NCBI GenBank assembly: GCA_963787675.1
Contig: CAWBDV010000004.1
Coordinates: 434,001 to 498,000, forward strand
Direction of reading: 5' to 3'
DNA: 64,000 nucleotides
Source: JAJPKK01 sp963787675
GTDB lineage: Bacteria; Pseudomonadota; Alphaproteobacteria; Rhizobiales; Xanthobacteraceae
Shown one piece after another: positions 8,430 to 16,521 of this stretch (positions are counted from its first letter, which is position 1; each line of letters starts with the position of its first letter). Both the position numbers and the translations under genes were made by a program. The notes under the pieces are model-generated. The model saw only the letters and a program-made list of their open reading frames with translations, made no database searches and was not told the origin of the DNA.

Positions 8430-8675
8430 TCAATGGATGAACGGGTTCGCGAACAGCACCAGGAGCGCGATCACCAGGCAGTAGATCGCCATCGTTTCGA
8501 TCATGGCGAGTCCGACGAACAGGGTGCGTGATATGTTGTTCGCGGCCTCTGGCTGGCGGGCGATGGCATCCATCGCGGCTGCGACCGCACGCCCTTCACC
8601 GAGCGCAGGGCCGATAGCCCCGAACGATACCGCGACGGCAGCCGCGACAATGCTGACGATCTCGATCCAATTCAT
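8430..8675 (-). CDS. atpE: N-ATPase subunit c (rotor ring)
   Basis: This 81-residue hairpin of two membrane helices forms the ion-carrying ring. Helix 1 has GAIGPALGEGRA with E27; the loop has the conserved R40-Q41-P42; helix 2 has MIETMAIY with the essential E60, then T61 and Y65. E27, E60, T61 and Y65 align with Q32, E65, S66 and Y70 of the sodium-binding Ilyobacter ring, but a related Burkholderia N-type ring was reported to be proton-specific, so the coupling ion is left open. The ATG overlaps the atpB stop (ATGA). Confidence 0.93.
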   Translation of the reverse strand: MNWIEIVSIVAAAVAVSFGAIGPALGEGRAVAAAMDAIARQPEAANNISRTLFVGLAMIETMAIYCLVIALLVLFANPFIH

Positions 8676-9370
8676 GTTCCTTGCCTTTCGTTGCTGCTGA
8701 CGCTGCGGCCTTCGCTGACGGCGCTCGCGATGAAGACCATGGCCAGCACGGTGAAGATGTAGGCTTGAATGGCTCCGACCAGCAGTTCGAGCGCCATCAA
8801 CGGGATCGGAACCAGCAGGCCGGCAAGAGACAGAACAATGCCGATGATGAACACGCCGCTCATGACATTGCCGAACAGACGGACGATCAGCGAAAACGTG
8901 CGCGTGAAGGTTTCAACAATGTTCAATGGGATCATGACGATTGACGGCTCGGCGAAGGTCTTCAAGTAACCGCGGACGCCGCGCGCGCGGATGCCGAAAT
9001 AGATGATCGCAAAGAACACGATCATGCCGAGCGCGGCATCGGTTTCAATATGAGCCGTCGGCGGCTCGACGCCGGGCACCAACGATGACCAATTCGCCGC
9101 GAAAATGAAGAGGAACAACGTACCGATCATCGGAACGTAGGGGGCTGGCGCAAGACGCATCGTCGCTCGAATCTGATCTTCGATGGCGCCGACGATCAAT
9201 TCGAGCACGGCTTGATACCGGGACGGATTGAGAGCGAGCGCCCGCGTCGCGATCCAGCCGGCGAGCGCAAGGGCGATCATTAGGCCCCAAGTCACGACGA
9301 CCGGCTGGGTGATCGGAACCGGCCCGATCATGAACAATATCTTCGAGGCGAGCGGCGATTCGATCATCAT
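8672..9370 (-). CDS. atpB: N-ATPase subunit a
   Basis: This 232-residue polytopic membrane protein forms the ion half-channels. The essential stator arginine is in SLIVRLFGN, followed by helix MSGVFIIGIVLSLAGLLVP and a C-terminal helix GAIQAYIFTVLAMVFI. The start is the ATG at 9370, which overlaps the atpR stop as ATGA; the frame is open to 9619 but the extra sequence is the shadow of atpR. It sits between atpR and atpE. Confidence 0.92.
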   Translation of the reverse strand: MMIESPLASKILFMIGPVPITQPVVVTWGLMIALALAGWIATRALALNPSRYQAVLELIVGAIEDQIRATMRLAPAPYVPMIGTLFLFIFAANWSSLVPGVEPPTAHIETDAALGMIVFFAIIYFGIRARGVRGYLKTFAEPSIVMIPLNIVETFTRTFSLIVRLFGNVMSGVFIIGIVLSLAGLLVPIPLMALELLVGAIQAYIFTVLAMVFIASAVSEGRSVSSNERQGT

Positions 9371-9666
9371 CGCGCTCCACCGCGAAGTATCGCCGTTCGC
9401 GCGATCAGAATGCCCGCTGTCGTGCCGAGCAGCGGCAAGGCTCCAACGAGCCTCGTTATCAGGGCGAACATGGTGGCAATCAGAACCAATCGCGCGAGCT
9501 GGGTGCCGAATGGGAGGAGAGCGGATCGGCCGGACGCAAGCATCCCGATAACCCATCGTAGCGTCATGAACTGAAATGCGCCGATCGCCAGGCCGACAGG
9601 GAGCCATGCGCCGGCCCAAAGAAGCGAGGTGGTCAGATCGCGCCAGTGGGAAGCAAAGTGCATCAT
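9367..9666 (-). CDS. atpR: N-ATPase subunit AtpR
   Basis: This is a 99-residue membrane protein with three hydrophobic spans (LLWAGAWLPVGLAIGAF, LVLIATMFALITRLVGALPLL, AGILIARTAI). The position between atpQ and atpB and the size match AtpR, found only in N-ATPase operons and proposed to work with AtpQ in assembly or ion binding. The start at 9666 overlaps the atpQ stop (ATGA); the longer frame to 9771 is inside atpQ. It carries a conserved-looking Arg in a membrane span, as reported for the family. Confidence 0.85.
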   Translation of the reverse strand: MMHFASHWRDLTTSLLWAGAWLPVGLAIGAFQFMTLRWVIGMLASGRSALLPFGTQLARLVLIATMFALITRLVGALPLLGTTAGILIARTAILRGGAR

Positions 9667-9962
9667 TGCTTTTGCATCCATTGCCAGCCCGACCAGAATC
9701 CGATCACCACGCCCACCAGTAGCAACGGCGCGCTCCAAAAGATTCCGGTGCCGAGCTTGTGGTCGAGCCATCGGCCGATGAAGAGACCGATCAGCGTGGG
9801 GGTGACAATGATCCAGCCGAGCACGCCGACCTGGCCGACAAAACGCGCCGTGGACGGCTCGCCTTCGGTGAGCCAGCGTCGCCGCCGCTGTTGCCGCGTT
9901 CGAACGGCATCGCTCAGGCCATCCGGAGCCGTCGGTTCAGGCGCGGCGCTCTTAGCCTTCAC
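9663..9962 (-). CDS. atpQ: N-ATPase subunit AtpQ (AtpI-like)
   Basis: This 99-residue protein has a basic cytosolic N-terminus (QQRRRRWLTEGE) and two membrane helices (GVLGWIIVTPTLIGLFIGRWLD and FWSAPLLLVGVVIGFWSGW), the AtpI-like layout. The GTG start at 9962 overlaps the atpC stop as GTGA. AtpQ is characteristic of N-ATPase operons and takes the place of AtpI, which assists c-ring assembly in ordinary F-ATPases. Confidence 0.85.
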   Translation of the reverse strand: MKAKSAAPEPTAPDGLSDAVRTRQQRRRRWLTEGEPSTARFVGQVGVLGWIIVTPTLIGLFIGRWLDHKLGTGIFWSAPLLLVGVVIGFWSGWQWMQKQ

Positions 9963-10381
9963 GGCTGATCCCCGAATATGCTCGGCCGCTCCGGCCGCAG
10001 ATAGCGTAAGATCTGGCGGATCGCTTTCATCTGCAGTTTCAGGCCTTCCGTCCGCGCGCTCCGCTCCGCCTCGACGGTTTCACGGAACTGCGCCAGCACG
10101 ACCCGTTCAAGATGGTCGAGGTCGTCGCCCGGCACCGCCTCGCGGGTGGCAATCGCGACCTCGTTGCCGTTCGTGACCGACAGAACGCCGCGGCTCACGG
10201 CACAAAAGCGCTGATGGTCGCCCTCACGATGCCAGCTCACGACCGACACCGTCAGTGCCGTCAGGAAATCGGCATGTCCTTTGAGGATGCCGAAGCCGCC
10301 GCTCTCGTCCTCGGCCCGCACCGCTATGACATCACGATCGTCGATGACGAGAGCGGTGGGAGTTGTAATCAGCAGTCTCAT
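9959..10381 (-). CDS. atpC: N-ATPase subunit epsilon
   Basis: This 140-residue subunit links the central stalk to the ring. The N-terminal beta-sandwich carries FGILKGHADFLTAL (the GHA signature of epsilon) and the C-terminal part is helical (VLAQFRETVEAERSARTEGL). The ATG at 10381 overlaps the atpD stop (ATGA). It is second in the operon, directly after beta, as in other N-ATPase loci. Confidence 0.9.
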   Translation of the reverse strand: MRLLITTPTALVIDDRDVIAVRAEDESGGFGILKGHADFLTALTVSVVSWHREGDHQRFCAVSRGVLSVTNGNEVAIATREAVPGDDLDHLERVVLAQFRETVEAERSARTEGLKLQMKAIRQILRYLRPERPSIFGDQP

Positions 10382-11811
10382 GCCGGAGCAGCCTCCCGGT
10401 TCACCGAGGCTTCCTTCTCCCGCGCCTCGTCGATTGTGCCAACCATGTAGAGCGAACTCTCCGCCCATTTGTCGCACTCGCCATCGAGAATGGCCCGACA
10501 GCCTTTGATGGTTTCGGCGAGCGGCACCGAGCGGCCGGGCTTTCCGGTAAATGCTTCGGTGACGGAAAACGGCTGGGTGAGGAAGCGCAACAGCCGCCGC
10601 GCCCGCATGACGATGAGGCGATCACGTGCACTCAACTCCTCGATGCCGAGAAGCGAGATGATGTCCTGAAGCTCCTTGTAGTGCGCGATCGCCTCACGGA
10701 CTTCTTCAGCAACGCGGTAGTGCACGTCGCCGACGACCGTCGGATCGAGCAGGATCGAGGACGAGCTCAAGGCATCGACCGCCGGATACATGCCCTCGGC
10801 GGCCATCGATCGCGACAGCACGATCATGCTGTCGAGGTGGCTCGATATCGCGGTCACCGCCGGATCGGTAAAATCATCGGCCGGCACGTAGACCGCTTCG
10901 ATCGCCGTTACCGACGCGCCCGACACCGAGGCAATGCGTTCGTGGAGTGCGGCTACTTCGGTCGCGAGCGTCGGCTGATAACCTAGCCGCGACGGCAAGC
11001 GCCCCAGGAGGCCGGAGACCTCGCTGCCCGCCTGAACGAAGCGAAACACGTTATCCATCAGCAGCAGCACATTTTGCCGCTTCTGATCGCGGAAATATTC
11101 GGCGATCGTCAGCGCGGTCAGGCCAACGCGCCACCGTGCGCCCGGCGGTTCGTTCATCTGGCCGTAGACGAGCACGCTGCGCTCGAGGACGCCGGAGCGC
11201 TGCATCTCGGTGAGCAGCTCATGACCCTCGCGCGAGCGCTCGCCAATGCCGGCAAAAACCGAGATGCCTTGATAACTTTTGACCATGGCGTGGATCAGTT
11301 CCATCACCACGACGGTCTTGCCGACGCCGGCACCGCCAAACATGGCGGCCTTTCCACCCTGGGCCAGCGGCGCGAGGAGGTCGATGATCTTGATTCCGGT
11401 CTCGAAGATGGCGGTCGCGGGGGTCCGGTCCGTAAGCGGTGGGGCCGATCGGTGGATCGGCATGCGAGGCAAGCTATCCGGCAGCGGCGGGCCGTTGTCC
11501 CGAGTGTTGCCGGTAATGTCGAGTAGGCGACCGAGGACTGGCTCGCCAACCGGCACGGTCACCGGCGCGCCCGTTGCGCGTACCTCGGCTCCGCGCCTGA
11601 GGCCAGCGGTCGCATGAAGCGCAACACCGCGTACCGTGCTCTCATCGAGATGGGCCTGGACCTCGATCATGAGGGTGCCCGGCAGATCCCATTCGACGAT
11701 CAGCGCCTCTTCGACTCGCGGCAGCTCGGCGCCGGCAGCAAAGGCAACGTCTACGACCGCACCGCGGACGGCGAGAACCTTTCCCTTGCGAGGCGCGGGC
11801 TGTGTCGTCAT
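10378..11811 (-). CDS. atpD: N-ATPase subunit beta (catalytic)
   Basis: This 477-residue catalytic subunit is the first gene of the nine-gene operon. The P-loop GGAGVGKT is at residues 159-166, the catalytic Glu lies in GERSREGHEL, and the DELSEED-like regulatory region reads LGIEELSARD. The ATG at 11811 was chosen. A TTG at 11820 is in frame, adds three codons and is better placed behind GGAAG, so the start is uncertain by 9 bases. The upstream HAD frame overlaps the beginning of this gene in another frame. Confidence 0.93.
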   Translation of the reverse strand: MTTQPAPRKGKVLAVRGAVVDVAFAAGAELPRVEEALIVEWDLPGTLMIEVQAHLDESTVRGVALHATAGLRRGAEVRATGAPVTVPVGEPVLGRLLDITGNTRDNGPPLPDSLPRMPIHRSAPPLTDRTPATAIFETGIKIIDLLAPLAQGGKAAMFGGAGVGKTVVVMELIHAMVKSYQGISVFAGIGERSREGHELLTEMQRSGVLERSVLVYGQMNEPPGARWRVGLTALTIAEYFRDQKRQNVLLLMDNVFRFVQAGSEVSGLLGRLPSRLGYQPTLATEVAALHERIASVSGASVTAIEAVYVPADDFTDPAVTAISSHLDSMIVLSRSMAAEGMYPAVDALSSSSILLDPTVVGDVHYRVAEEVREAIAHYKELQDIISLLGIEELSARDRLIVMRARRLLRFLTQPFSVTEAFTGKPGRSVPLAETIKGCRAILDGECDKWAESSLYMVGTIDEAREKEASVNREAAPA

Positions 11812-12784
11812 GACGGGCAAGATCGGACGCTTCCGATCCTACCGCGTTGACCAAGGTCAAACGTAGGAATTGTAGCCCTGCGACGATTCCCGCAGTGTCA
11901 GGTGGAGTTGCCGCAAACGCAGGCACGGCTTGAGCCAAGACGCAGCAGGTGACCCGGTGCTTGCGTGGGCGCGCCTCACTTCGCGCGGCTAGAACGTATT
12001 GCTCGATCGCGGCGGCGAACCCGTCCTCGGTATTCGCAGTCGTGACATGATCCGCCTGGCTTTTGACCTCCGGGCTGGCATTCCCCATTGCAATCGACAT
12101 ACCGGCCGTTCGAAACATAGCAACGTCGTTGTCCATGTCACCCAGTACGGCGATCGCATCGAGAGGAACGGCGAAGCGCTGCGAGAGCGTTTCGACGAAG
12201 GTCCCCTTGTCGAAACCCGGCGGCGTGATGTCGAGATAATAGGGCTGCGAACGGACAACAAACGCCTGCTCGCCGATCTCCTCGCGCACCGCACCTTCGC
12301 ATTGCGCAAGCTTCGCGACATCCTGGCTGGAGCCGACGATCTTCGAGGCCCGCGCAAAATAGGGGTCGAAATCATCGACCGGGATCGGCCCGGCCTGAAT
12401 CGTCCGTTCTTCGCGCGCGATGTAGTGCCCACCGGTATTGCGGACGAGCCAGCCCTCGGTCGTGTAAAGCCAGATGTCGGCCGAGAAATCAGCCAGCAGT
12501 TCGGCACTCTTGCGCGCCGCCGGCTCGGGAACGTAATGGCTCTCGATCACTTCAAGCGTGGGCGAGACAATGGTGCTGCCGCTGAAGGCACCGAGCATCA
12601 GCCGCAGGGACAGCGGCTCGATAAGCATTCTCAATCCGTTCGGTGGACGACTGCTGACGACGGTGAAGCCAATGCCTCGTTCGTTAAGCAAGCGGACGGC
12701 GCGTTCGCTCGCCTTCGTCAACTCTTTATCGGGAGTGACCAGAGTCCCGTCGACGTCCGATACGACGAGCGAAATCTTGGCCAT
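11642..12784 (-). CDS. HAD-superfamily phosphatase (Cof type) with long C-terminal read-through
   Basis: The first 275 or so residues form a complete Cof-type HAD phosphatase: motif I DVDGTL near the N-terminus (VVSDVDGTLVTPDKEL), motif II VVSSRP, and motif IV LGDMDNDVAM with a C2-type cap between. Members dephosphorylate sugar phosphates or cofactors such as FMN or PLP. The frame then runs about 105 residues further, the last 60 of them inside atpD in another frame. That tail is Arg-rich and looks like out-of-frame beta subunit, so the true gene probably ended near 11960 before a stop was lost or a frameshift arose. Confidence 0.78.
   Translation of the reverse strand: MAKISLVVSDVDGTLVTPDKELTKASERAVRLLNERGIGFTVVSSRPPNGLRMLIEPLSLRLMLGAFSGSTIVSPTLEVIESHYVPEPAARKSAELLADFSADIWLYTTEGWLVRNTGGHYIAREERTIQAGPIPVDDFDPYFARASKIVGSSQDVAKLAQCEGAVREEIGEQAFVVRSQPYYLDITPPGFDKGTFVETLSQRFAVPLDAIAVLGDMDNDVAMFRTAGMSIAMGNASPEVKSQADHVTTANTEDGFAAAIEQYVLAARSEARPRKHRVTCCVLAQAVPAFAATPPDTAGIVAGLQFLRLTLVNAVGSEASDLARHDDTARASQGKGSRRPRCGRRRCLCCRRRAAASRRGADRRMGSAGHPHDRGPGPSR
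11821..11838. promoter_or_regulatory. Perfect short hairpin just upstream of atpD
   Basis: GATCGGA and TCCGATC form a 7-bp stem around CGCT, directly before the atpD start region. It contains the ribosome site candidate (GGAAG on the minus strand), so it could affect translation initiation of the ATPase operon. Confidence 0.4.
11847..11860 (-). promoter_or_regulatory. FNR/FixK-type box upstream of the N-ATPase operon
   Basis: The minus strand reads TTGACCTTGGTCAA, a perfect 14-bp palindrome with the TTGAC-N4-GTCAA layout bound by CRP/FNR-family regulators (FNR, FixK, ANR). Its centre is about 42 bases upstream of the ATG at 11811. A -10 element was not clear. Confidence 0.5.
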
Positions 12785-12924
12785 GCATTTGCTCCATGCC
12801 GCCCGCTCTTCAACGATTTCATGGCAGATTAGTTTCGATGCGCCTGCTTGGCACCAAACTGGGAAGAAACCGATGTCGGAAAGGGTTCACGTCTGCGTGA
12901 GCGAGCGCAGCCGAAACCCGCGAC

Positions 12925-13974
12925 CTAGGCCTCGACAGTTATGGATGGCGTTCCGGCTGTCGTATGTCCGATGATCCGCGCATTCGGATATCCGGCGGCG
13001 ATGATCGAGCGCAGAATCTCTGCTGCGGATGCCGGATCGCAGGCAATCAGCAATCCACCGGATGTCTGCGGATCGGTGAGGAGTTGCTGCTGCCATTCGG
13101 GAAAGCCGTCGGGCAAAGTTACCGACTCACCGTAACTTGCCCAGTTTCGCGTCGAAGCGCCGGTGACGAAGCGTTGCTGCGCGAGAGTTGCCGCGTCGGA
13201 CAGCAAAGGGAGATCGGCGATCCGAACGTTAAGCGAAAGGTTCGAGCCACGCGCCATCTCCAGTGCGTGTCCGAGGAGACCGAAACCGGTGACGTCGGTG
13301 ATGGCATGAACAGCTGGATTCTTGGCAAGCTCCATCCCGATGCGATTGAGGAGGGTCATCGAGCCGATCATTTCGGCGTAGGCCGTGGGCGACAACGCAT
13401 CCTTCTTGAAGGCGGCGGAATAAATCCCGACGCCGAGCGCCTTCGTGAGGATCAAGGTATCACCCGCACGCGCCGTGCAGTTGCGCCGAATGTTCTCGGT
13501 TGGACAAAGGCCAATGACGGCGAGCCCATAGATCGGCTCGGGAGAATCGATTGAGTGGCCGCCAGCAACAGGGATGCCAGCGGTGCCGCACACCTCCGCG
13601 CCGCCGGCGAGAATCTCGCGCACCATCGCGGGCGACACCTTGTCGACCGGCATCCCGACGATTGCGAGCGCCATGATCGGCTTGGCGCCCATCGCGTAGA
13701 CGTCTGAGATGGCATTAGTTGCGGCGATCCGCCCGAAGTCGCGCGGATCATCGACCATCGGCATGAAGAAATCGGTCGTCGCGATGATGCAGGTGCCGTC
13801 CTCCAACTGCCACACCGCCGCGTCATCGCCGGTTTCGGTGCCGACCAGCAATTGCCGATAGGGCTGTGCGGCCGGTTGCTCGGCGAGAATCTGCTGCAAG
13901 ACGGACGGCGCGAGCTTGCAGCCGCAGCCTCCGCCATGGGCGAGACTGGTCAAACGAACGACTTGGGCATCCAT
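12925..13974 (-). CDS. selD: Selenide, water dikinase
   Basis: This 349-residue enzyme makes selenophosphate from selenide and ATP for selenocysteine or 2-selenouridine. With the start at 13974 (MDAQVVRLTSLAHGG) the active-site C17 and K20 in GGGCGCK fall at the same positions as in E. coli; it is the Cys, not the selenocysteine, form. ATP-binding sequences TGDDAAVW, ATTDFFMPMVDDP and the AIR-synthase fold C-terminal part (DVTGFGLLGH, DPQTSGGLL) are intact. No selA, selB or selU gene is in the window, so which selenium pathway it feeds is unknown. Confidence 0.94.
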   Translation of the reverse strand: MDAQVVRLTSLAHGGGCGCKLAPSVLQQILAEQPAAQPYRQLLVGTETGDDAAVWQLEDGTCIIATTDFFMPMVDDPRDFGRIAATNAISDVYAMGAKPIMALAIVGMPVDKVSPAMVREILAGGAEVCGTAGIPVAGGHSIDSPEPIYGLAVIGLCPTENIRRNCTARAGDTLILTKALGVGIYSAAFKKDALSPTAYAEMIGSMTLLNRIGMELAKNPAVHAITDVTGFGLLGHALEMARGSNLSLNVRIADLPLLSDAATLAQQRFVTGASTRNWASYGESVTLPDGFPEWQQQLLTDPQTSGGLLIACDPASAAEILRSIIAAGYPNARIIGHTTAGTPSITVEA

Positions 13975-14169
13975 CAGCTTGGTCTCTCGGTTAGCGCGCC
14001 TAATCTTTCCGGACTGCTGCAAAAGCTGCAGCTATCCTGCAGCTATCCTAGAGTGACGCCGTTGATCACCGCACCACAAGCGAGAAATGAGCATTGCCGG
14101 TTGCGACGGCAAGCCGTTCGAACCGGCATTAACGATAGAACGATGATCCCGTTCCGCCCTTGATCCGGT

Positions 14170-14907
14170 TCAACCGCCCTCCTGCTCAACCATTTTGATA
14201 AGCCGTTGGGCATCATCGGGCGCGGCCGCCTTTTGATCGTTGTCGAAATAGACAAAGACTTTGCGGCGCTGCGACCTCCATGAGGCGATCGCGGTGGACC
14301 AACGACGCAATGTCCGGGTCGGGTAGCTGCCTTGGTAGCGGCCGGTCGGGCCATGGCCGCGCACGTAAACGTGGCGGGCCGTCATCTCCCATGGCGCGGG
14401 AGCATCGGCATGATCGGAAAGACACAAGGCGGCATCGTGCCTGTGGAGCAGGTTGAGCACATCATCGCCATACCAGCTGCGATCGCGAAACTCGAAGGCA
14501 TAGCGATAACGGCGCGGCAGCATCGGAAGGAAGGCGTCGAGCCGTCCCGTATCCTTCACAAACTGTGGCGGGAGTTGAAACAGAACCACCGCTGCCTTCG
14601 GTCCAAGGACGCGCAAGCGCGTCTCCATCAGAGCAATCGAATTTGCGCAGCGACCGCTCAGTCGCTTCCAATGGGTGATGAACTTCGATGCCTTCCAGGC
14701 AAAGACGAACTGTCGCGGCGTCTGATCGCGCCAGAGCGCCACCGCCTCAAGCGATGGCGTGCGATAGAACGAACCGTTAATTTCGGCAGACGCAAACCGC
14801 GAAGCGTAAAAGCGCGGCCAATCCTTCTTCGGCAACGCGCCCGGGTAAAAGGGGCCGCGCCATCCGTCGTAAGTCCAGCCCGAGGTCCCGATCAAAACGT
14901 GCCGCAT
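14170..14907 (-). CDS. DUF72 (YecE-like) family protein
   Basis: This 245-residue protein starts with the family signature IGTSGWTYDGWRGPFYP and contains FASAEINGSFYRTPS, FAWKASKFITHWKRL and YAFEFRDRSWY, all typical of the TIM-barrel-like DUF72 family. The biochemical role of the family is not established. It is transcribed in the same direction as selD, with a gap of about 195 bases, and is probably a separate unit. Confidence 0.85.
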   Translation of the reverse strand: MRHVLIGTSGWTYDGWRGPFYPGALPKKDWPRFYASRFASAEINGSFYRTPSLEAVALWRDQTPRQFVFAWKASKFITHWKRLSGRCANSIALMETRLRVLGPKAAVVLFQLPPQFVKDTGRLDAFLPMLPRRYRYAFEFRDRSWYGDDVLNLLHRHDAALCLSDHADAPAPWEMTARHVYVRGHGPTGRYQGSYPTRTLRRWSTAIASWRSQRRKVFVYFDNDQKAAAPDDAQRLIKMVEQEGG

Positions 14908-14980
14908 CGGCTGGGTTCTCTACTTCAAAAAGCCTCTCGGCCTACTGATGCGCGCAGCGGCGATCCCGAAGCGGATCCCC

Positions 14981-15011
14981 AAAAAGGGTGCGCGCGCCCG
15001 GAGGCGCGCGC
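14981..15011 (-). terminator. Intrinsic terminator for the 15103-15438 gene
   Basis: On the minus strand GCGCGCGCC and GGCGCGCGC form a perfect 9-bp stem with a TCCG loop, followed after ACCC by five T residues. Confidence 0.6.
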
Positions 15012-15102
15012 TGCCATCTTACTGAGACTGGGGGTTGGGGGGTGGGGGGTGTCCCAGCAGATGGTATTCCTCTGAATTGGTTCGCAGTCGGCGTAAGCCG
15101 CT

Positions 15103-15438
15103 CTATTGCACTTTCCTGATCGTTCCGGCGTTGCGGTTGGCACTGCCAGTGGTCGTGGCGTGATTGGCGCTGCCAGTCGTCACGGAGCGAGTTGCACTGC
15201 CGGTGGTCTTGGCGGCCGCAGCGGTCGCGTCGCGCGGGGCAGTCCATGACAGGCACACGCGATCGGCATTCGGCCAGCTCTGCTTGGAGCACGGCAACGG
15301 CGGCGGATCTGGGATCGGGGTCGTGGTGGCGCCGACCCTCCAGGCGTTGGCGAGGTGCCCTGGCAGCGCCATGACACCGAGGTTGACCAGCAACCCGAGA
15401 GCCAAGACGATCGTCAGGTTTCGAAGAAAGGCCATCAT
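15103..15438 (-). CDS. Small membrane-anchored or exported protein with TTGSA repeats
   Basis: This 111-residue protein begins MMAFLRNLTIVLALGLL, a signal sequence or anchor, at 15438 behind GGGAG. Two Cys residues (PPLPCSKQ and ADRVCLSW) precede a Thr/Ala/Ser-rich tail with three copies of TTGSA (residues about 85-110), visible as a short tandem repeat in the DNA. No function is recognised. The frame is open further upstream, but the signal sequence supports this start. Confidence 0.55.
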   Translation of the reverse strand: MMAFLRNLTIVLALGLLVNLGVMALPGHLANAWRVGATTTPIPDPPPLPCSKQSWPNADRVCLSWTAPRDATAAAAKTTGSATRSVTTGSANHATTTGSANRNAGTIRKVQ

Positions 15439-15735
15439 CTCGCACTCCCGCTCGAGATTCTGCCCTGGCCGGATTGTTCCGATGCTCGTTTCCGCTTTCG
15501 CGGGCGGCGTGCCTGATGCAGTCGAGTTATCTGTAAGTCGCGCGAGCCCAAGGTTTGGTTCAAACAAACCGTAGATTTTTTCGTAATTGGTTCGATTTTG
15601 CCGTCGGTTAGGCGGGCTGCGAAGCGTACGACCGCGGGGCGCGGCGAAATCCGAAATAATTAATTCAGCGAAATCAATTACGTGAGAAGACTATAGGGAA
15701 ATGCAGGCACGGCAGGGTGTTTGGGAGCGCAGCCT

Positions 15736-16521
15736 TTACGCGGAGTTACTTCTAGCCATCTGCGAGCCGTACCGGGCCAGGAATTGTCGCGCCCGCTCGG
15801 TGGTCGGATGGGAGAAAAAGGCATCTGGACCAGTTGTCTCCACAATCCGGCCAAGATCCATGAAGACGACCCTAGTCGCCGCCTCGCGCGCAAAGCCCAT
15901 TTCGTGGGTGACGACGACCATGGTCATGCCGTCGCTCGCGAGCGTCTTCATCACGGCGAGCACCTCGCCGACCAATTCCGGGTCGAGCGCGCTCGTCGGC
16001 TCGTCGAACAGCAGGAGGGCCGGGCGCATCATTAGCGCTCGGGCGATTCCGACGCGCTGCTTTTGGCCGCCGGAGAGCCGCGCCGGCGGCGCGTCGCGCT
16101 TATCCCAGAGGCCGACCTTGCCAAGGAGCGCCTCGGCCTGCTCGCGGACCTCCCCGCGCGGCCGGTGCTGAACGTGCAGCGGAGCGGCCATCAGATTGTC
16201 GATAACGTTGAGATGGGGCCATAGCGCGAAATGCTGGAACACCATGCCCATGCGCACGCGGATACGGGCCAGTTCAGCGTCCGACATGGCGGCGCCGCCC
16301 GGCCGCACACCAACGCGCTCGCCGGACAGAAACACCGCGCCGCTGTCGGGTACTTCGAGCCAGTTGATACAACGCAGCAGCGTCGACTTGCCGGCACCTG
16401 AGGGACCGAGAATGCAAATCGTCTCGCCCTCGGATACCGACAGCTCGATACCCTCGAGGACCCGGTGGTCTTTGAAGGACTTGCAGAGTCCAGTGATCTG
16501 AAGGACGGGCGTTGCGGTCAC
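15736..16521 (-). CDS. Polar amino acid ABC transporter ATP-binding protein
   Basis: This 261-residue ATPase has Walker A GPSGAGKST, signature LSGGQKQRVGIARAL, Walker B LLLFDEPTSALDPE and the VVVTHEMGFAREAA block typical of GlnQ/HisP-type ATPases for polar amino acids. The GTG start at 16521 overlaps the preceding gene's stop as GTGA, so it is coupled to the broken dioxygenase gene. It completes an importer with the two permeases and the binding protein at 18667. Confidence 0.9.
   Translation of the reverse strand: MTATPVLQITGLCKSFKDHRVLEGIELSVSEGETICILGPSGAGKSTLLRCINWLEVPDSGAVFLSGERVGVRPGGAAMSDAELARIRVRMGMVFQHFALWPHLNVIDNLMAAPLHVQHRPRGEVREQAEALLGKVGLWDKRDAPPARLSGGQKQRVGIARALMMRPALLLFDEPTSALDPELVGEVLAVMKTLASDGMTMVVVTHEMGFAREAATRVVFMDLGRIVETTGPDAFFSHPTTERARQFLARYGSQMARSNSA

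Noticed and set aside
8430..8675. Claim that the ATPase is a sodium pump
   Set aside because: The ligand pattern alone does not decide the ion, and a related N-type ring was reported as proton-coupled.
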